A DNA stretch of 61,480 bases from contig QANT01008178.1 in the NCBI GenBank assembly GCA_003254885.1, positions 1-61,480 of the forward strand, read 5' to 3'. The position numbers were made by a program, and so were the translations under genes. The stretch is from Purshia tridentata. Lineage: Eukaryota > Streptophyta > Magnoliopsida > Rosales > Rosaceae. Positions 24,127 through 37,160 of the stretch are shown here, piece after piece. Numbering within the stretch: position 1 is the first letter of the stretch; each line of letters starts with the position of its first letter. Below the pieces are notes generated by a model, which was not told the DNA's origin, did no database searches, and was given only the letters and a program-made list of their open reading frames with translations.

Positions 24127-24410
24127 TCTCGCATCCATATGCAGGTCATCCACTCATGGTTTGCATAAAATTTATACGGAAATTCTATATGCACTTTTGT
24201 ATGAGAATCGTCTCATCTTATACAGCAACAGGGTCCAAGGTTAGTGTTGTTTCATATAAGATGACATGCTTCTTGTATAAAAAGTACATTTATAATTTTC
24301 GTTTCGAATTACATGTAGACTGACACGCTTTCTATATAAATATTACATATAGACTTTTCATTTAGGATTACATGTAGACCACAAGTGGATCACCACATGT
24401 GGGTGTGAGA
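24127..24410. mobile_element. Possible MITE with imperfect inverted ends
   Basis: The left end TCTCGCATCCATATGCAGG (24127 onward) is an imperfect inverted match of the right end, whose complement reads TCTCACACCCACATGTGG (from 24410). The similarity extends about 32 bp with several mismatches. A related right end occurs at about 23705-23747. I could not identify a target duplication, so class and borders are uncertain. Confidence 0.4.
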
Positions 24411-25316
24411 ATTACCCTTAACATATGACCCACTTCGAACTTTACACTGACAGAGAACTTTGATCTTTGGGCGTTGGGTTGCCCTTTTAGAGTAAGAGAG
24501 AGGTCTCCTGTTCAAGCAAAGCCTACCGCAAGAAGGGATAGGTAATAAGCAGATGAGATTTAATAATTTATGGTATATACCCTACTTTCATTAGCACAAT
24601 TCTATGCCAAGATTGCAAGTCACTTTAAATCGTGCTCAATGTATACCTTTTAGAGAAAATCTAGTACAATTTCCATGGCCCCATTGACCATCTGTGAAAT
24701 TTACAACTTTCTTTGCAATGCTACCTAAAATTAACGTCTTTTGTAAGGATATGTTTTTCCTTTGGTTAATGATTTATCTGGTGTGAGGTATTATTGCCCA
24801 AAAGAAGAGGAAGCTAGGCCTTGGTTGCCGCAGTTTTGGAAGCTCCAATGTCAGAACATGCACTTCATTCATTTTAGTGGTATATCCACTTGTGAAGTTT
24901 ATAGGAGATCAAAATGAATTTTTTTATATGACATAATTTCATACATAATTGAGTGCTTCCAATCAGGAATGTATAATTATGTAGAAACTTGGGAAAGCAT
25001 TTGATAGACCAAGTGCTAAAGAGAGATTGGATAGTTGGGGATATCTATTCAAGCGCTGCTTGTACTGAGTTTTTTGGTTGAATAAGGATAATATATCCAT
25101 AGTTTGCATCTCAAGGCATCTTTCCTCATCTTTAGGTAAAAAGAAAAAGGCAAGGCTTTATTAAATATTCCATATCAAAATTACAAAGTAATATCCAAAA
25201 ACAACAAGACCAAAAGAGTGATCAGAATTCTGTTCTTTCTAATGCCTTACTATAATGTTGTACATTAAATTATATATTTCACATCCTGAAGGTTCTCTGC
25301 TGCATAGTGAAGTTGC

Positions 25317-28300
25317 TTATCTTCTTTGGAAATTAAGGAACTTGATGCCATAGGCAAAGACAAGGAAAAAGAGGAAGACCCATGCAAGATGGGTCACAAC
25401 CACAGGTACTAGGAAGTCATAGTCATAACCAAAATTTTCCTTAACAAAAAGATCCACTCTCTGTTGTCCTCCAGTAGAAATTTCAATAGAAGTCTCGAGG
25501 TCACCAACCTGAGATGCAAAGATGCCGTAGATTGTCCAAGCAATTGGAGAACCCCAGTAGTACCACCTCCACCACACCGGAATTAACTGCAATAGATCAG
25601 CAAATGCATGTAACTGTTATGATTGCAATGATAAAAAAGACGGTGTCTCGGACAAGATAAGTGCAGTATAAGAAAACTTGATGAGTAATCTACATAAATT
25701 TGGTTTGTAATCATTGAAGGCCTAGTCTTTCAGGACTTTTATCAGTTCATGTTATAATGCGCGAATCCCAAATTGGCAAATTTTGTAAAACATTGTAAAT
25801 CCTTGCTCAATCATGCACATAAGAATGACCTATAATAAAAATATATTGGATGTTGCTCCACATTCTCAGGTATGGATATATGAAGAATAGCTGAGTTTCA
25901 AATGACATACCGGCCTGGAAATGAGGAAACCAGAGAACAAGTTCCAAAAGCTCACAAAGAAAGACATAACAATTGCAGCAATTTGATGGCCAGGAGTTAA
26001 GGCAACCACCATCATCCCATACATTGAGAAGTAGGTAAAGCACATGAATATGAAGTAGTAGAAGTAAAAGAATTTCTCCGCCTTCCAAGGGTACCCAATC
26101 ATGGAATACAGAAGACAGGAATAGACCAAGGTTTGGATTGCAACGTAAGTTGTCTCAATAGCCACCTACAGCACCAAAATATGCATCAATAAAAATGACA
26201 TGAGATTTTAATGTTATACAAAAGCGAAGGCACGACTGAGTATAACTACCAATATCTTACCTGAGCAAAAGCATATGGCAACTCTGAATACATCCCCGCT
26301 GCTCTTTCACGGTAGAAAACTGTTCTCTCAGTTGCAACCACCGATTGCACAGCATGAGCATTGCTAGATCCAAGGAAAATAATAGCAGAATAGGTAGCTC
26401 CCAAAAGATTAATCAGGTCTTGTTGTTTCTCTCTGTTGAAAAAATATTATTCAGTTCATAAACAAAATATAAGTGACAATTCTAGGAAAAAGCTTTTTAC
26501 AGGAACACAAATGTCTTGATTGGAAAAACTTGAAACTGGGTCAAAACTTCAAAGAAAACTAAACATAGCTCATATGAAGTTCTTAAACTTACATCTGGTC
26601 TCCTTTGCCCCAGAAGATAACACCAAATATTATGCCAATGCAAGTCGTCATGAAAAACCTGATGGCATTGTATCTTGAGTTCCTCCAGTATGACCAATAT
26701 TGTTTCCAAAAGCAAGCCTTGCACTGAGTTATGTATCCTTGTGAGTATTTGGTGGGGAAGTAAAGATCCTTTGAACCGGGTAGCGGTGTGCTTAGTTCCT
26801 TTATAAGTTCCTGATTTCTCCTGATAAGTGAAATGAAATGAAGAAAGAATTTTAACAAACACAGACATGGGGGTGAAAAATAGGAATGAAAAGAATACAA
26901 TACATGTTACTTACTTATAGAGCTCAGAGTTCGCATATACTTCTGCAAAGTCGATATTATTTTGAGCCTCTACTGCAGTAGAGCTGACGTCTAACATCCA
27001 AGTAGCAGGATTGTAGCCCACTTTGATCTTGGGAACTCCTGGAATAGCCTGCAAGAGGTTTCAGAGATTTTATTCAAACCCTTTAAGTTTTTTTTGTGCT
27101 AATTTTATTTGAACTTTGTAAATAAGACCCATCTGTACAGAACAAAAATTTCTTTCTGGCTAGAACATATAACTCCATTGAAACAAGCGATTAAGTCCTT
27201 AATGTATTCAACAAATTCATGCTTCCAGAAAATTGCCTTTGTATGACAACAAACTAATTGGAAGCTCTCACTGAAATATGTTGGGAAATGAAATTTATAT
27301 TTCATTATATAAGATTGGTGTTTGAAAATATTATTGACTGAACATTTGGAGTTAGTGGTGCTAGTAACAAAATTTAAATGGGGCCAATGCTGATAGAATA
27401 ACAGAGGTCTAGCTTAAGCCAAATTTTGCTCCATTATAAGCGTGTTGGATAAAATTTGATAGGACTTGAACATAAAGGTAAATTATAAACTTACCTCAAA
27501 ATATTCAACAAGCTTGTGAGACTGGGCACCTAGGGGTCCAGCATAAATCGCCTGTCCTCCTCTTTTCATTAAGAAAAGCTGCGAGGGAAAAAAAACCAAG
27601 GAGAAATATAGCACATGAAAAAATGAACAATGTTACAGATCTAAACAGATTTGAAATTAAATCATACCTCATCAAAAGCTTCAAAAATGTCAATGCTTGG
27701 TTGGTGAATTGTGCAGACAACAGTTCGTCCGGTATCCACTGTGTTTCTTACAGTACGCATAACAATTGCAGCTGCTCTAGCATCAAGCCCTGATGTTGGC
27801 TCATCCATAAATATGATGGAGGGATTAGAAACCAATTCTACAGCAATGGTGAGCCTCTTTCTCTGCTCAGTTGAAAGTCCATCAACTCCTGGAAGTCCAA
27901 CTAAAGCATTTCTCAATGGGTTAAGCTCCACCAAGTCCATAACCTCACCAACAAACACCTAGTGTGAGAATAAAAAATCAGAGTCAACTACAAGTTCAGA
28001 CTGTTGAGAGAATAAATATGACATAAAAAGTATAAGCAGGAAACAAGGTTGTAGAGACATTAAGTTGCATATAATCAGAAAATTAAATTTTAAGATTGCT
28101 AAAAATATTTAACTTTGGCTAAATAAATAACTTGCCTTTCGTGCATCTGGTTTGATATCCTTAGCAAGACGCAGCCAGGCAGAGTATACGAGAGATTCAT
28201 AAACAGTAACATATGGTGAATGAATGTCATTCTGTTCACAGTAACCGCTGACCCGAGCAAATGTGGCTTGGTTCTTTGGGTATCCAGAGATGTTAATACT

Positions 28301-31300
28301 TCCTTCAATGTAACCGCCAGTCTTTCTTCCAGCTAAGACATCCATCAAGGTGGTTTTTCCAGCACCACTAACACCAACTAAGGCAGTCAGAATACCTGGC
28401 CTGAATGCACCACTAACATCTCGTAGTAGTTGCAGCCGGCTCTCAGAAATCCCTTGGCTCTTCATTTCCTGATAAGTACACATAATTGTTACTAAAAATA
28501 CATGTGCATGTCATCATATAATCTGGGTCAAAATTACTGGGACATGCAATTCATGACTAAAGTCAATGTAAACTGAAACAATTTGTGAAATTTGCATTAA
28601 ACTAAAATTTTAAGCCTTGAAGCCTGTCCTGATTTCTATGGCTGCTAACTTTTCTTTTGAAATAAGTGCTTGTATATATTCCTGCTATTTAAAGCTTTGT
28701 GGAGAAAGCAGAAAAAGTGACTGACCGTAGGCATATCCACATAGTAATTCACATGGTTGAAAACAAGTGAAAGGGGTTGGAAAGGCAAAGCCATTCCTCG
28801 TTTGGCTTGACCATTTGCAACACTAACAATTGAACTGGTACTTCCTTCAGCATTTCGAACTTGCATATCAATACCTGTAATTATTCACTATATATTAGGA
28901 CAAGCAAAATAATTTGATAGTAAATCTAGTACTACTCAAGATGTAAATTTTATGCAGTAGAATTTGTATTAACAAGTGATGAGATGTAAATCATGTAATG
29001 CAGGTAGCCATGGTTGATGTAATGCATATCTTACTAACAAAATGTTTTACAGCCAGGCTAGGGGTGGTAAATGGATGAATCAGAATTGGGGTAATTCATA
29101 ATTTACAATGCATATGCAAAATGGCTGCTTCAACAAATATATAAAACACATGCTATACATTTTGCAGAAACAGTCCAAATTAAGATCCACTAGAAATATA
29201 ATATTCCAACCTTCTGAATTGGATTGTTGTTCACTCTTGGTTTCAGGGTCATCAGCCTCAATTACAGTTTTGTTATCACCAAGAGCTAAAAGTGAGTCAA
29301 CAAGAAAACAAATAGTCAACACTTGAATCCATTAGCACTACAATAGCCAAATGAAAAATGAAAATTATTCACTTACGATTTAAGAAGGTCAGCGCTGCAA
29401 CGAAAAGAACATTAAAAAGAAGACAATACCCAATGAGCGCTCCAATGGAAATCCAATACCAATATTCTTCGGCAAACAGGCCTCTTCCCTTGAGAATGGT
29501 CTGTCCGACTGTGAGATTACTGGAGTTGCTGGCAGGCTGTGCAATGGGATAAAAATTAAAAAAAAAATTGTTAAACAGTTGAACACAGATTAAAAACTGA
29601 AAAACTGTTATTATTAATGTAATGGAAGAAATAAACTGAGGTTTAAGAGAACCTACAGCTCCCCATCTTTCAGCAAGAAATTCATTTATAGAAATTGCAT
29701 GTTGTCCATACATCATAGGTGAAACATAGAAGCCCCATATCATCCACGACTCAATGTCACCTGCTCACCAAGATGACAATATTTTGAACATTCAAAACAT
29801 ACTGAAGAATCGAGCAATAAAATTGAATAAGAAATAGCTTACTTTGACAAGAAAAAACACTTTGGCAATGAAGAGAGACGGATTCTAACCTTTAGCAACA
29901 ATATAACCTCCTAGGATAAAAGTCAATAGCAGTGAAAAGGAACCAATTGTGTTTGCAACGACATCTGTTCTTCCAAGGGCTGCAATGAAGCGGAAGAGGG
30001 AAATGGCCATCTGATGTATACTGAATAAAGCCAAGAAATGTTTGAAGAACCTGAAAATATTGGACATATATCAGAGTTGGACCCTAATTTGTTTTATTTT
30101 GTGTCATTCAGTAAGCAAAACAAAGCTAAAACTTCTCAAAAAGATATGAGCAATGAATTAGAACTTACCTGCTGGCAGATGGTGCAAATCCAATGGTGTA
30201 ATATGTTAAAATGACCCATATCCCAGATTCCAACAGTGACACGGGAATTTTGAGGAGGCAAATGGGCAAGGCATATGCCCACCCAGGGTAGAACAAGGCA
30301 TCCCTCTGTCTAAAGAACACAGGAAGACCAAAAACTGTCATTGAAAGCTCTGCCACTCCATTAAACATGACATTAATGAGACAGAAAAACAATGCTCCCC
30401 AAAATCTTGTTGCATCCTCTTCTTTCCCAGATTTCATTTCTGTTCTCAGAAATACCGTAAAAGCAATTGTAGCCATGACTGTTATCTGGGAAATTCTAAA
30501 AATGTATACAAAAGAGTTTCGCTTCATCAGCAGCCACTCCCTTGCAAAGCATGCCTGGAAGAGCTCCTTATTGGATATTCCATACTTTTCCTTCACCAAG
30601 GCAGCAGGATGAGCTGTTCTTTTATCAAAAGGAACTCTTAGTTCTTCCACAAGCCGTTGGCCAATGTGAAAAGAGGTGAAAGCCCGGGCAAAATCAGATA
30701 CTGAGACATATCTGTAAGGCTGGTTCTGCTTAAACCAATATTGTTCTTGGTCCTTCTTTGAGGTCACTTCTTGCAAGAAGTCTGCAACACCTTTTCTTTC
30801 TGGGCATTTGAACCCCATATATTCAAAGAATTCGAGAACATTCTCACGTGGGCCTTGGTAAACAATCATACCCTCAGAAAGAAGGATTATGTCATCAAAA
30901 AGATCATATGTCTCAGGTGCAGGCTGCAAGAGAGTGATGACCATTGACACATCCATAATGTGAACCATCTGTCTCATGAACTTGACAATTTGAAAGGTTG
31001 TGGAACTGTCAAGCCCTGTTGATATTTCATCCATGAAAAATGCTTTCGCTGGTCCAACCAACATTTCTCCTGCATTCAGAGCAAACATCGTGAGTTTAAT
31101 TACAGGAAATGGCTTTGTACATAAATTACCATTCCTATTATTCGAAGCAAGATCAAAGAAGGTTTCTAAGATATAAGAGCACCAGTTGACATAATCTGCA
31201 TTGGTGCCTAACTTTACAGTAAATCTAAGTAAAATATTTAAAGTTAAACATGGAAATAGAACACGGTTAGTGTCGTCTTACACACATATTCAAGTACAAA

Positions 31301-33155
31301 TAAGAAAGAATAACATTATGGAACCCAAATGTTGTTTTATGTAATAACTAATATGACACAGAGACACATACCAGTAGTTACACGTTTCTTTTGTCCACCA
31401 GAAATTCCCCTTCTCATGCCATCACCCACCATTATATCAGAACAGATATCTAATCCAAGTATCTGTCAGATGAATAAAAAAATGGTTAGACTTGTGCAGC
31501 AAGACACAAGGACACACAATCTTGTGATTGAATCAACAAACCTTGAGTACGTAATCTGTGATCAAACTAGTTTCCTGCCCTGACATAGAAATGGCTTTCA
31601 TGAATGCATCGATCTCGGGATCTGGTTTGATACCTGCATCTTTCTCCCGTCTAGACATCTCTGCCAGCATTCCATACCTGGTTCCGACTCCCAGGCAACG
31701 TCCAGAGAAATCCAATGTTTCACGAACTGTCATCTCACCATAATGAAGATCATACTGACTAATGTATGCGGAGGTTCTCTGAGCTACAAATTCCTTAAAT
31801 TCATGGCCACAGTAAGTAACTTTCCCAGTTACCTGTTTATAACCCAACTCGTCAATACATATGGTAAACTAAACAAGTAGGCACACTAATACAATTAGGA
31901 AAAGACTGATTAAAGGTAAGGAGACAAAGAGGATGACAAACCCTTAGATCTTTATCCAGTTTTCCTGCAAGTGCTTTTAGCAGTGTTGTTCTTCCAGACC
32001 CAGGAGGTCCAAGAAGCAGTGTCATCCTGAACACAAACCAAAAAGACAAGCTCATACATGGAGTTCAGAGGCAATTAGGCAAAACTACTTAGCTTTAAAG
32101 TGTTACTAGGGACGATTCCTTTGTTTAGGATATGTTAATTGACTAGTTCTTCGACTTTTGGTACAATGATCATGCAACATTAGTAGTGCAGCAAGGAGGT
32201 TAGATCTGCAAAATTCATGAGCATACCTTGATGGCTTCACAATACCGCTCACATCTTGGAGTATCTTAACAACTCTTTTCTTTGATGGTGTGAGTCCAAG
32301 CATTCCAATTACTCCCTATTTTCATTTATAGAATTTTGGAAATCTGTGAGTTCAGCATCGAAACACAAGATTATGTACTAGTTTACCGTTAAGAAATATT
32401 TTTACGGTACCTCGATTGCGTTTAAGGTGGAATTTAGCAGAGTTGGAAGTGCTCTGGTGCCTACATATGCATCTCCCTCTATTGATAAATTCTGGAATCT
32501 AACCTCAACTTTAGGAATCTCAATACCAACCCTGTTTTCCAAAGCATAAAACAAAATTAACATGGCAATTTTAATCAGACATTAATTAGCACGAAAACTA
32601 AGGAAAATGCATCTTTGAAGCCAACAGTTGTATTAGACACAATTAAGTCAAACTGAAAATTTCATATTCAAAATCTTAATTCCTTTCAATTTCCCACCAT
32701 TCCCAAGAAACTAAAACAAACCAAAACTTCCAAATTCAACTCGCTCTTTTTCCTGCTTTCTCATCAACCAAACACACTATATATTAGAAAGAGAGAAACC
32801 TGTCAATTCTAGCTCTGACCGTCTTCAAGAACTTTTCATTGTCACCCTCAACAACCTTAAGTATGCTCTCCATCAACTGCCTCTTATCTTGAGCCTCAAG
32901 GTTTGTGACATCAACTTCTTCATGGACCACCTTCCCATTGCTCATAACCTGTCTCAGCATGCCTCTCCTCATCCTATCATAAGTTGGCAACCGCTCTATG
33001 GCGGCCCACTTCAGCTCCTCCTCCTCATCCACCACCTGCTGCCTGGCACTCCTCTGGAACACGTCTGGCGCGTTCCATATTTCTCTAATACTCGTCGACC
33101 GCCAGCTCCTACTGCTGCTCGTCTGCCTCGCCAAGTCATCTCCTTCCACCGCCAT
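25317..33155 (-). CDS. PDR-B: full-size ABCG/PDR transporter with altered NBD1, 20 exons
   Basis: Exons on the minus strand: 33155-32800, 32531-32411, 32315-32227, 32026-31942, 31832-31542, 31462-31372, 31069-30169, 30050-29890, 29760-29657, 29536-29377, 29285-29211, 28874-28726, 28468-28136, 27958-27668, 27578-27495, 27048-26915, 26820-26593, 26432-26261, 26165-25911, 25586-25317; 4350 nt, 1449 residues, uninterrupted. Domain order is the same as in PDR-A. NBD1 differs from the three paralogues at conserved places: Walker A is GPPGSGRTT (Arg201 in place of the catalytic Lys), SQHDLH is SQYDLH (Tyr244), and GDDMRRG is GDGMRRG (Gly329). The signature ISGGQ and Walker B FFMDE remain. NBD2 looks normal ([20 protein letters not shown]). 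Intron 13 has a GC donor. The reading frame argues it is still expressed as protein, but ATP hydrolysis at the NBD1 P-loop may be weakened. Substrate unknown. Confidence 0.94.
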
Positions 33156-33335
33156 TTTTGTGGCCCAAAACCAATCAAATCACTCACACCTCAAGATTTC
33201 AACAATTAATGGGTTGGAAAATTGTAAACAAATTTGTGCACTCAATATGGAACTTGTTTATTGGGTTTTGGTGAAGAATGAGAGCATGCAAGAAAGAAAG
33301 GGAGTGACATATTTTTTTGAGGAGCTTTGGTGAGC

Positions 33336-33343
33336 TTTATATA
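33336..33343 (-). promoter_or_regulatory. Candidate TATA box of PDR-B
   Basis: TATATAAA on the minus strand, about 180 bp before the PDR-B start codon. A short CT/GA tract lies just upstream at 33394-33406, the same order of elements as in the other PDR promoters. Confidence 0.55.
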
Positions 33344-33891
33344 GACAGGAAGACGAAGAAGTGGTAGTTAATGCATGAGACGAGAGGGAGTATGTCTCTC
33401 TCTCTAACCAATAAAAATTTTTCTCTTTGGTCTTAAAAAGTCTTCAGTGAAAAATCAAATGGGACTTGTCAGCCCAAAATACAATGGGGCTGCTTTGAGT
33501 TTTCCCCGCGATATTTCGTGAAAGTTGTTGTTTCCTTGGCCACATGCAAGGTGATGCAACTGAACATTAGTAATGGATCTTTCTTTTCCAAACCATGTCG
33601 GTGGAATTGTATAACAAAGAATTCAGCTCTGTTTTTCAAACATGACTCATAATTTTAGACTCTAATTGGGAAAATTCGATTGTTTCATTTACAATTAATA
33701 ATCAAGTCAAAGAATTTGTCTCTTAGTTAGGCCGGAAATTTTTTCAATTAGGTAACTGTTGTTAAGTTCTGTTTTCATATCTCTCTTTTCTTTTTGGATT
33801 AATTACATACGTCACTTCGTAATAATGTAATGTTTTTATGTAAGCCTTTACGTAAGCTTCGTTTGGTGTCTAGAAGTAGATTGGAAAGGAT

Positions 33892-34681
33892 CAGAGACGG
33901 ATGCACATTGTGGGCTAGGACAGATATAGCCCACCCTAGTTTTTGTTTCAGTAGTAGTAGTAGTACACCTATTGAAGGCCAGCTCACCTAATTTATAAAA
34001 AAAAAAGTTTTCTACTAGTCTTCTAGTTGGTTTAGTACTCTTTATTTTCTTTGACCAAACAAAATTCAACATCAGTGCTCTTCTTGTCTCCTTAGTCATC
34101 TCTCGCCACTGCTTTCTCTCTATGTAAAAGTTATTTATACTAATCTATTTATAATTTATCTATAGTATTAATGTCAATTATACTAATCTATCTATAATCT
34201 ATTTATAATGTTGAAAATTAGTTGAAATAATAAAGTTTGCATTCTTCCTTATGATTTATATGCTTAGGGTTGACTCTTCATGTTTCTACAACAACAACGG
34301 ATCAAGAATTTTAATATTTGAAGATTATTAAAACTCAATTTCGAAACAAGATAGATGAGGAGTTTCTTGATGATTATATGATTTTTAATATTAAAAAAAG
34401 AACTTTCTAATAGTATAGATATAGATTCAGTAATTAAGAATTTATATGTTGTGAAGAAGCACAAGGTTCAATTTTTATAGATTTATCTTGTATTTGCATT
34501 GCATGTTTGTTTTCTTATTGTGATATTTTTTTTCTTGTTTATTTTTTTTATAGATATGCAGTTTAAGGGATACGACTCACTATGTTCCTCGTGTATCTTT
34601 TATATTTATTAATAAAAATTTTTCGTACCATCAAAATTTTTTTTAGCCCCCCCCAAATTTTAATTCCTAAATCCGTCCCTG
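33892..34681. mobile_element. Degraded hAT-type element, 790 bp
   Basis: The left end CAGAGACGGATGCAC and the complement of the right end CAGGGACGGATTTAG form imperfect inverted repeats similar to those of the element at 4597. Flanking direct repeats GAAAGGAT (33884-33891) and GAAAGGGT (34682-34689) match at 7 of 8 bases, as expected of an old 8 bp hAT target duplication. Between about 34310 and 34480, plus-strand frames with a frameshift and stops encode LDDYMIF and, later, SIDIDSVIKNL, resembling the carboxyl end of hAT transposases of the TTF/ZMYM1-like group. The element is therefore a dead internal-deletion derivative. Confidence 0.7.
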
Positions 34682-34803
34682 GAAAGGGTAATAGTAAGAT
34701 TTATGAGTATTTAAAGAATAATATGGAGAGTGTTTATTAACTTGAAGAAATAAGATGGAAAGAAAATAGCTTAACAATAAGAAAACAACAATGCTACACT
34801 CAT

Positions 34804-34924
34804 CACATTTTCATACCATAATTTTATACCAACTTATGTGGCAATCTATATGTCATTCATACATTTGACACTAAAAAATAAAAATACAGTACAATAATGA
34901 CAATAATTGTGGTATAAAAATGTG
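34804..34924. mobile_element. About 120 bp inverted-repeat element (MITE-like)
   Basis: CACATTTTCATACCATAATT at the left is inverted at the right, where the complement reads CACATTTTTATACCACAATT (18 of 20 matches). No convincing target duplication was found, so superfamily is unknown. Confidence 0.5.
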
Positions 34925-35767
34925 GTAAGAATAATATTATTGATAAGGAAAATGTTTTCCTTGCTAATTTTCACCATTTTGAGGAAATTGTATGGGATAA
35001 ATTTACCTTATAATTTATTTATCTTATTGTCATATTCTTCCTTCAAATTAGAAATTTCTTCTTCAAATACACATGAATTTGCCATTTATTCTCTTCAATC
35101 CAATTCTAGCAATGAAACAAGGCCTAAATATACTATTTATGAGATTGTATATGACTAGTGTTGTTTCTAGTAACATTTACAATAATAGAAATTCATTTGA
35201 AAAGCAATTTATGTTTATGTACGTTGAGTTGGTACAAGGAATCTGGAAATTATAATATAATTTCTTCGACCGCAGGCACTTCGAGATGGTCTTATTATGT
35301 TGGTAATTAATTCAACATGACTATGTTTAATCAATATTCATGACCTTGAAGATTCAATGTTGTTCGTTGATTGTATACTATATAATAACAATAAAAAAGA
35401 AAATTAAAAAGAAAAAGAGGGAATGTTAACAACCTTTTTCTCTTGCGTACCCCCTCATAAAACTAAGCCTTTTTATGTGTGGAAAAAGTTTGAAAAAGTT
35501 TTTCTTTTTTCATATTTGCCCTAATAACTCTAGCAGCCTTCACTAATATTTTACTAAAAAGAATTTCAGTCCCACAATTATTTTACTTAACCAAAAAAAA
35601 CTACTAATCGATCGTTATGTTTTATCATTTATATAATTCTAGTTTCTTTTGTCACCCATTATTCCAAAGAGAAAAGAGTAAATTGTTGAAATCAAATAAT
35701 AAATATATTAAGTTAAGGAAAAATAAAATAAGTTTTGTAAAGAGAACAATAGAGTTGATTACTATAA

Positions 35768-35771
<4 letters not shown>

Positions 35772-35806
<35 letters not shown>

Positions 35807-35819
35807 TTTTTTTTNTTTT
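35772..35819. repeat. Poly-T tract with one undetermined base
   Basis: A run of more than 30 T is followed by A, more T, and one N at 35815. It is a homopolymer where length and base calls are unreliable; an open frame across it is an artefact. Confidence 0.9.
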
Positions 35820-36979
35820 CGATTATTTAATATTTATTTTATTTACTAATTTTTTGTTGTATTTTCAAATTTTTAGATTAAGATACAATCTTGAATTATT
35901 AAAAGTTACACTAAAACTAAATATTTCGACTTTATATAATGGTATAGATAAAATAACCTTCGGTTTTGTTTTATATATAGTGCTACGTTTTACAGTCAAT
36001 TTTACGTATTTGTTTGGTCTATTTAAATGTCTAATGCATGCCTAGAAATAATGATACATTTTGGAAGTTTGGCCTGAGGAGTAGAAAATCATGGATTCCT
36101 TGGACTAGAAAATTAGATGTTGTCTCAAATAATATTGGATGTTTGAGGTAGAGATAGAATTACCCTTATATAGTAATATCCGACAATTTTTCAGCAGCAG
36201 ATCTTCTAGAATTCCATATATTAGTCATACTCAATATCCGAAAGGACGAGAATTGGTATTTTCAAATTTAAAGTCATCAAGATGCGTTTGGTCAAATTTA
36301 AAGTTATCAAGATGAGTCAAATATTAGTTTGGATTTACTTTTGCTGGACGAATAATTAATAAAGAGTAATTTGAGTATTTATCACTCAAACTATAAGGGG
36401 TATGTGCGGTAGAGAGTTTGGGAAAAAATCGCCAGTGGAGGTGATCGGTGAGAGAGAAGAGAGAAGAGAGAAGAGAAAAGAGAGAGGTGGGGGGCTGTTA
36501 GTGCTTGAGGAAGAAAGGGAGGGGAGAGTAGTTTAGTCCTATTTTGGTCCAAAAAGCTATTAAAGTTTAAGTTGAAATTGAGAGGTTAAAAAAATGTTTT
36601 ACGCATTAAAAAGGTATATGAAAATCTCTCACCGGTCACCTCCTTTGATGATTTTGCCGTTGTTTGGTGGCCAACAACAATGTGACCACCACCAATTTAT
36701 TCCTCTCTCCTTCCTCTTCCTTCCCAGCCCTTCAATCGTCTTAGAAACCCATATGCATAAACCTTATAAAACCCACCGAAACCCACATAAAAGCTAGTCT
36801 TCAATGGCGATCTAGGTTTTCTGGCAAAATTGAAGTTGGTGACCATTTGGGTTTTCTTCCCTAGGTCATGGCGAGTCTAGCCATGTCATTCCTTTGCACC
36901 GATGACGCCTCACGATGGAGAATCGGTGCGTCTTTTTCTTCCTCTCTCTGGTTTGCTGCTTTTAGATATGAAATTTAAT

Positions 36980-37160
36980 AGTCGACACACTCTCGACACA
37001 TAGTTGATACACAGTCGACACATGATGGAAAAATGATGTGGTCGACATATTGTCGACACATAATTGACACATGGTCGACAAATGGTGGTCGACACATTTT
37101 CAGCACATAATCGACATAGTATTAAAAGAGTGTCGATTTAGTGTCGACAGAGTGTCAACA
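36980..37160. repeat. GTCGACACAT-type minisatellite
   Basis: The word GTCGACA or a one-base variant recurs every 10-25 bp, mixed with TTGACACAT and CGACATA. On the minus strand this produces a short pseudo-protein rich in Cys, Arg and Pro, which I reject as coding. Similar direct-repeat sequence (TTGAAATTGA followed by GGTTAAAAAA) flanks it at about 36570-36600 and 37220-37245, suggesting one composite element. Confidence 0.55.

Larger units (their letters stand above)
22505..25316. other. Intergenic region between PDR-B and PDR-A
   Basis: About 2.8 kb without a supported gene. The part next to 22504 is the PDR-A 5' UTR and promoter (TATA-like box and GA tract listed separately). Around 23540-23750 and 24127-24410 lie AT-rich repeats with related ends resembling AATTCTCACAYCYACAT. 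The region beside 25316 is the PDR-B 3' flank. Confidence 0.6.

Noticed and set aside
24440..24560. Possible tRNA or SINE head with a GTTCAAGC B-box-like word
   Set aside because: No cloverleaf, no matching A box at the right distance and no poly-A or target duplication could be found.
31542..32026. Treating PDR-B as a pseudogene because of the Walker A change
   Set aside because: All 20 exons are open, phases match the paralogues and splice sites are usable, so it is annotated as a gene with an altered site.
35617..36045. Plus-strand frame of 142 codons
   Set aside because: It runs through the poly-T tract with an undetermined base, giving poly-Phe; no protein similarity.
36910..37095. Minus-strand frame encoding a Cys/Arg/Pro-rich peptide
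   Set aside because: It is a translation of the GTCGACACAT minisatellite; the apparent repeat protein is an artefact.
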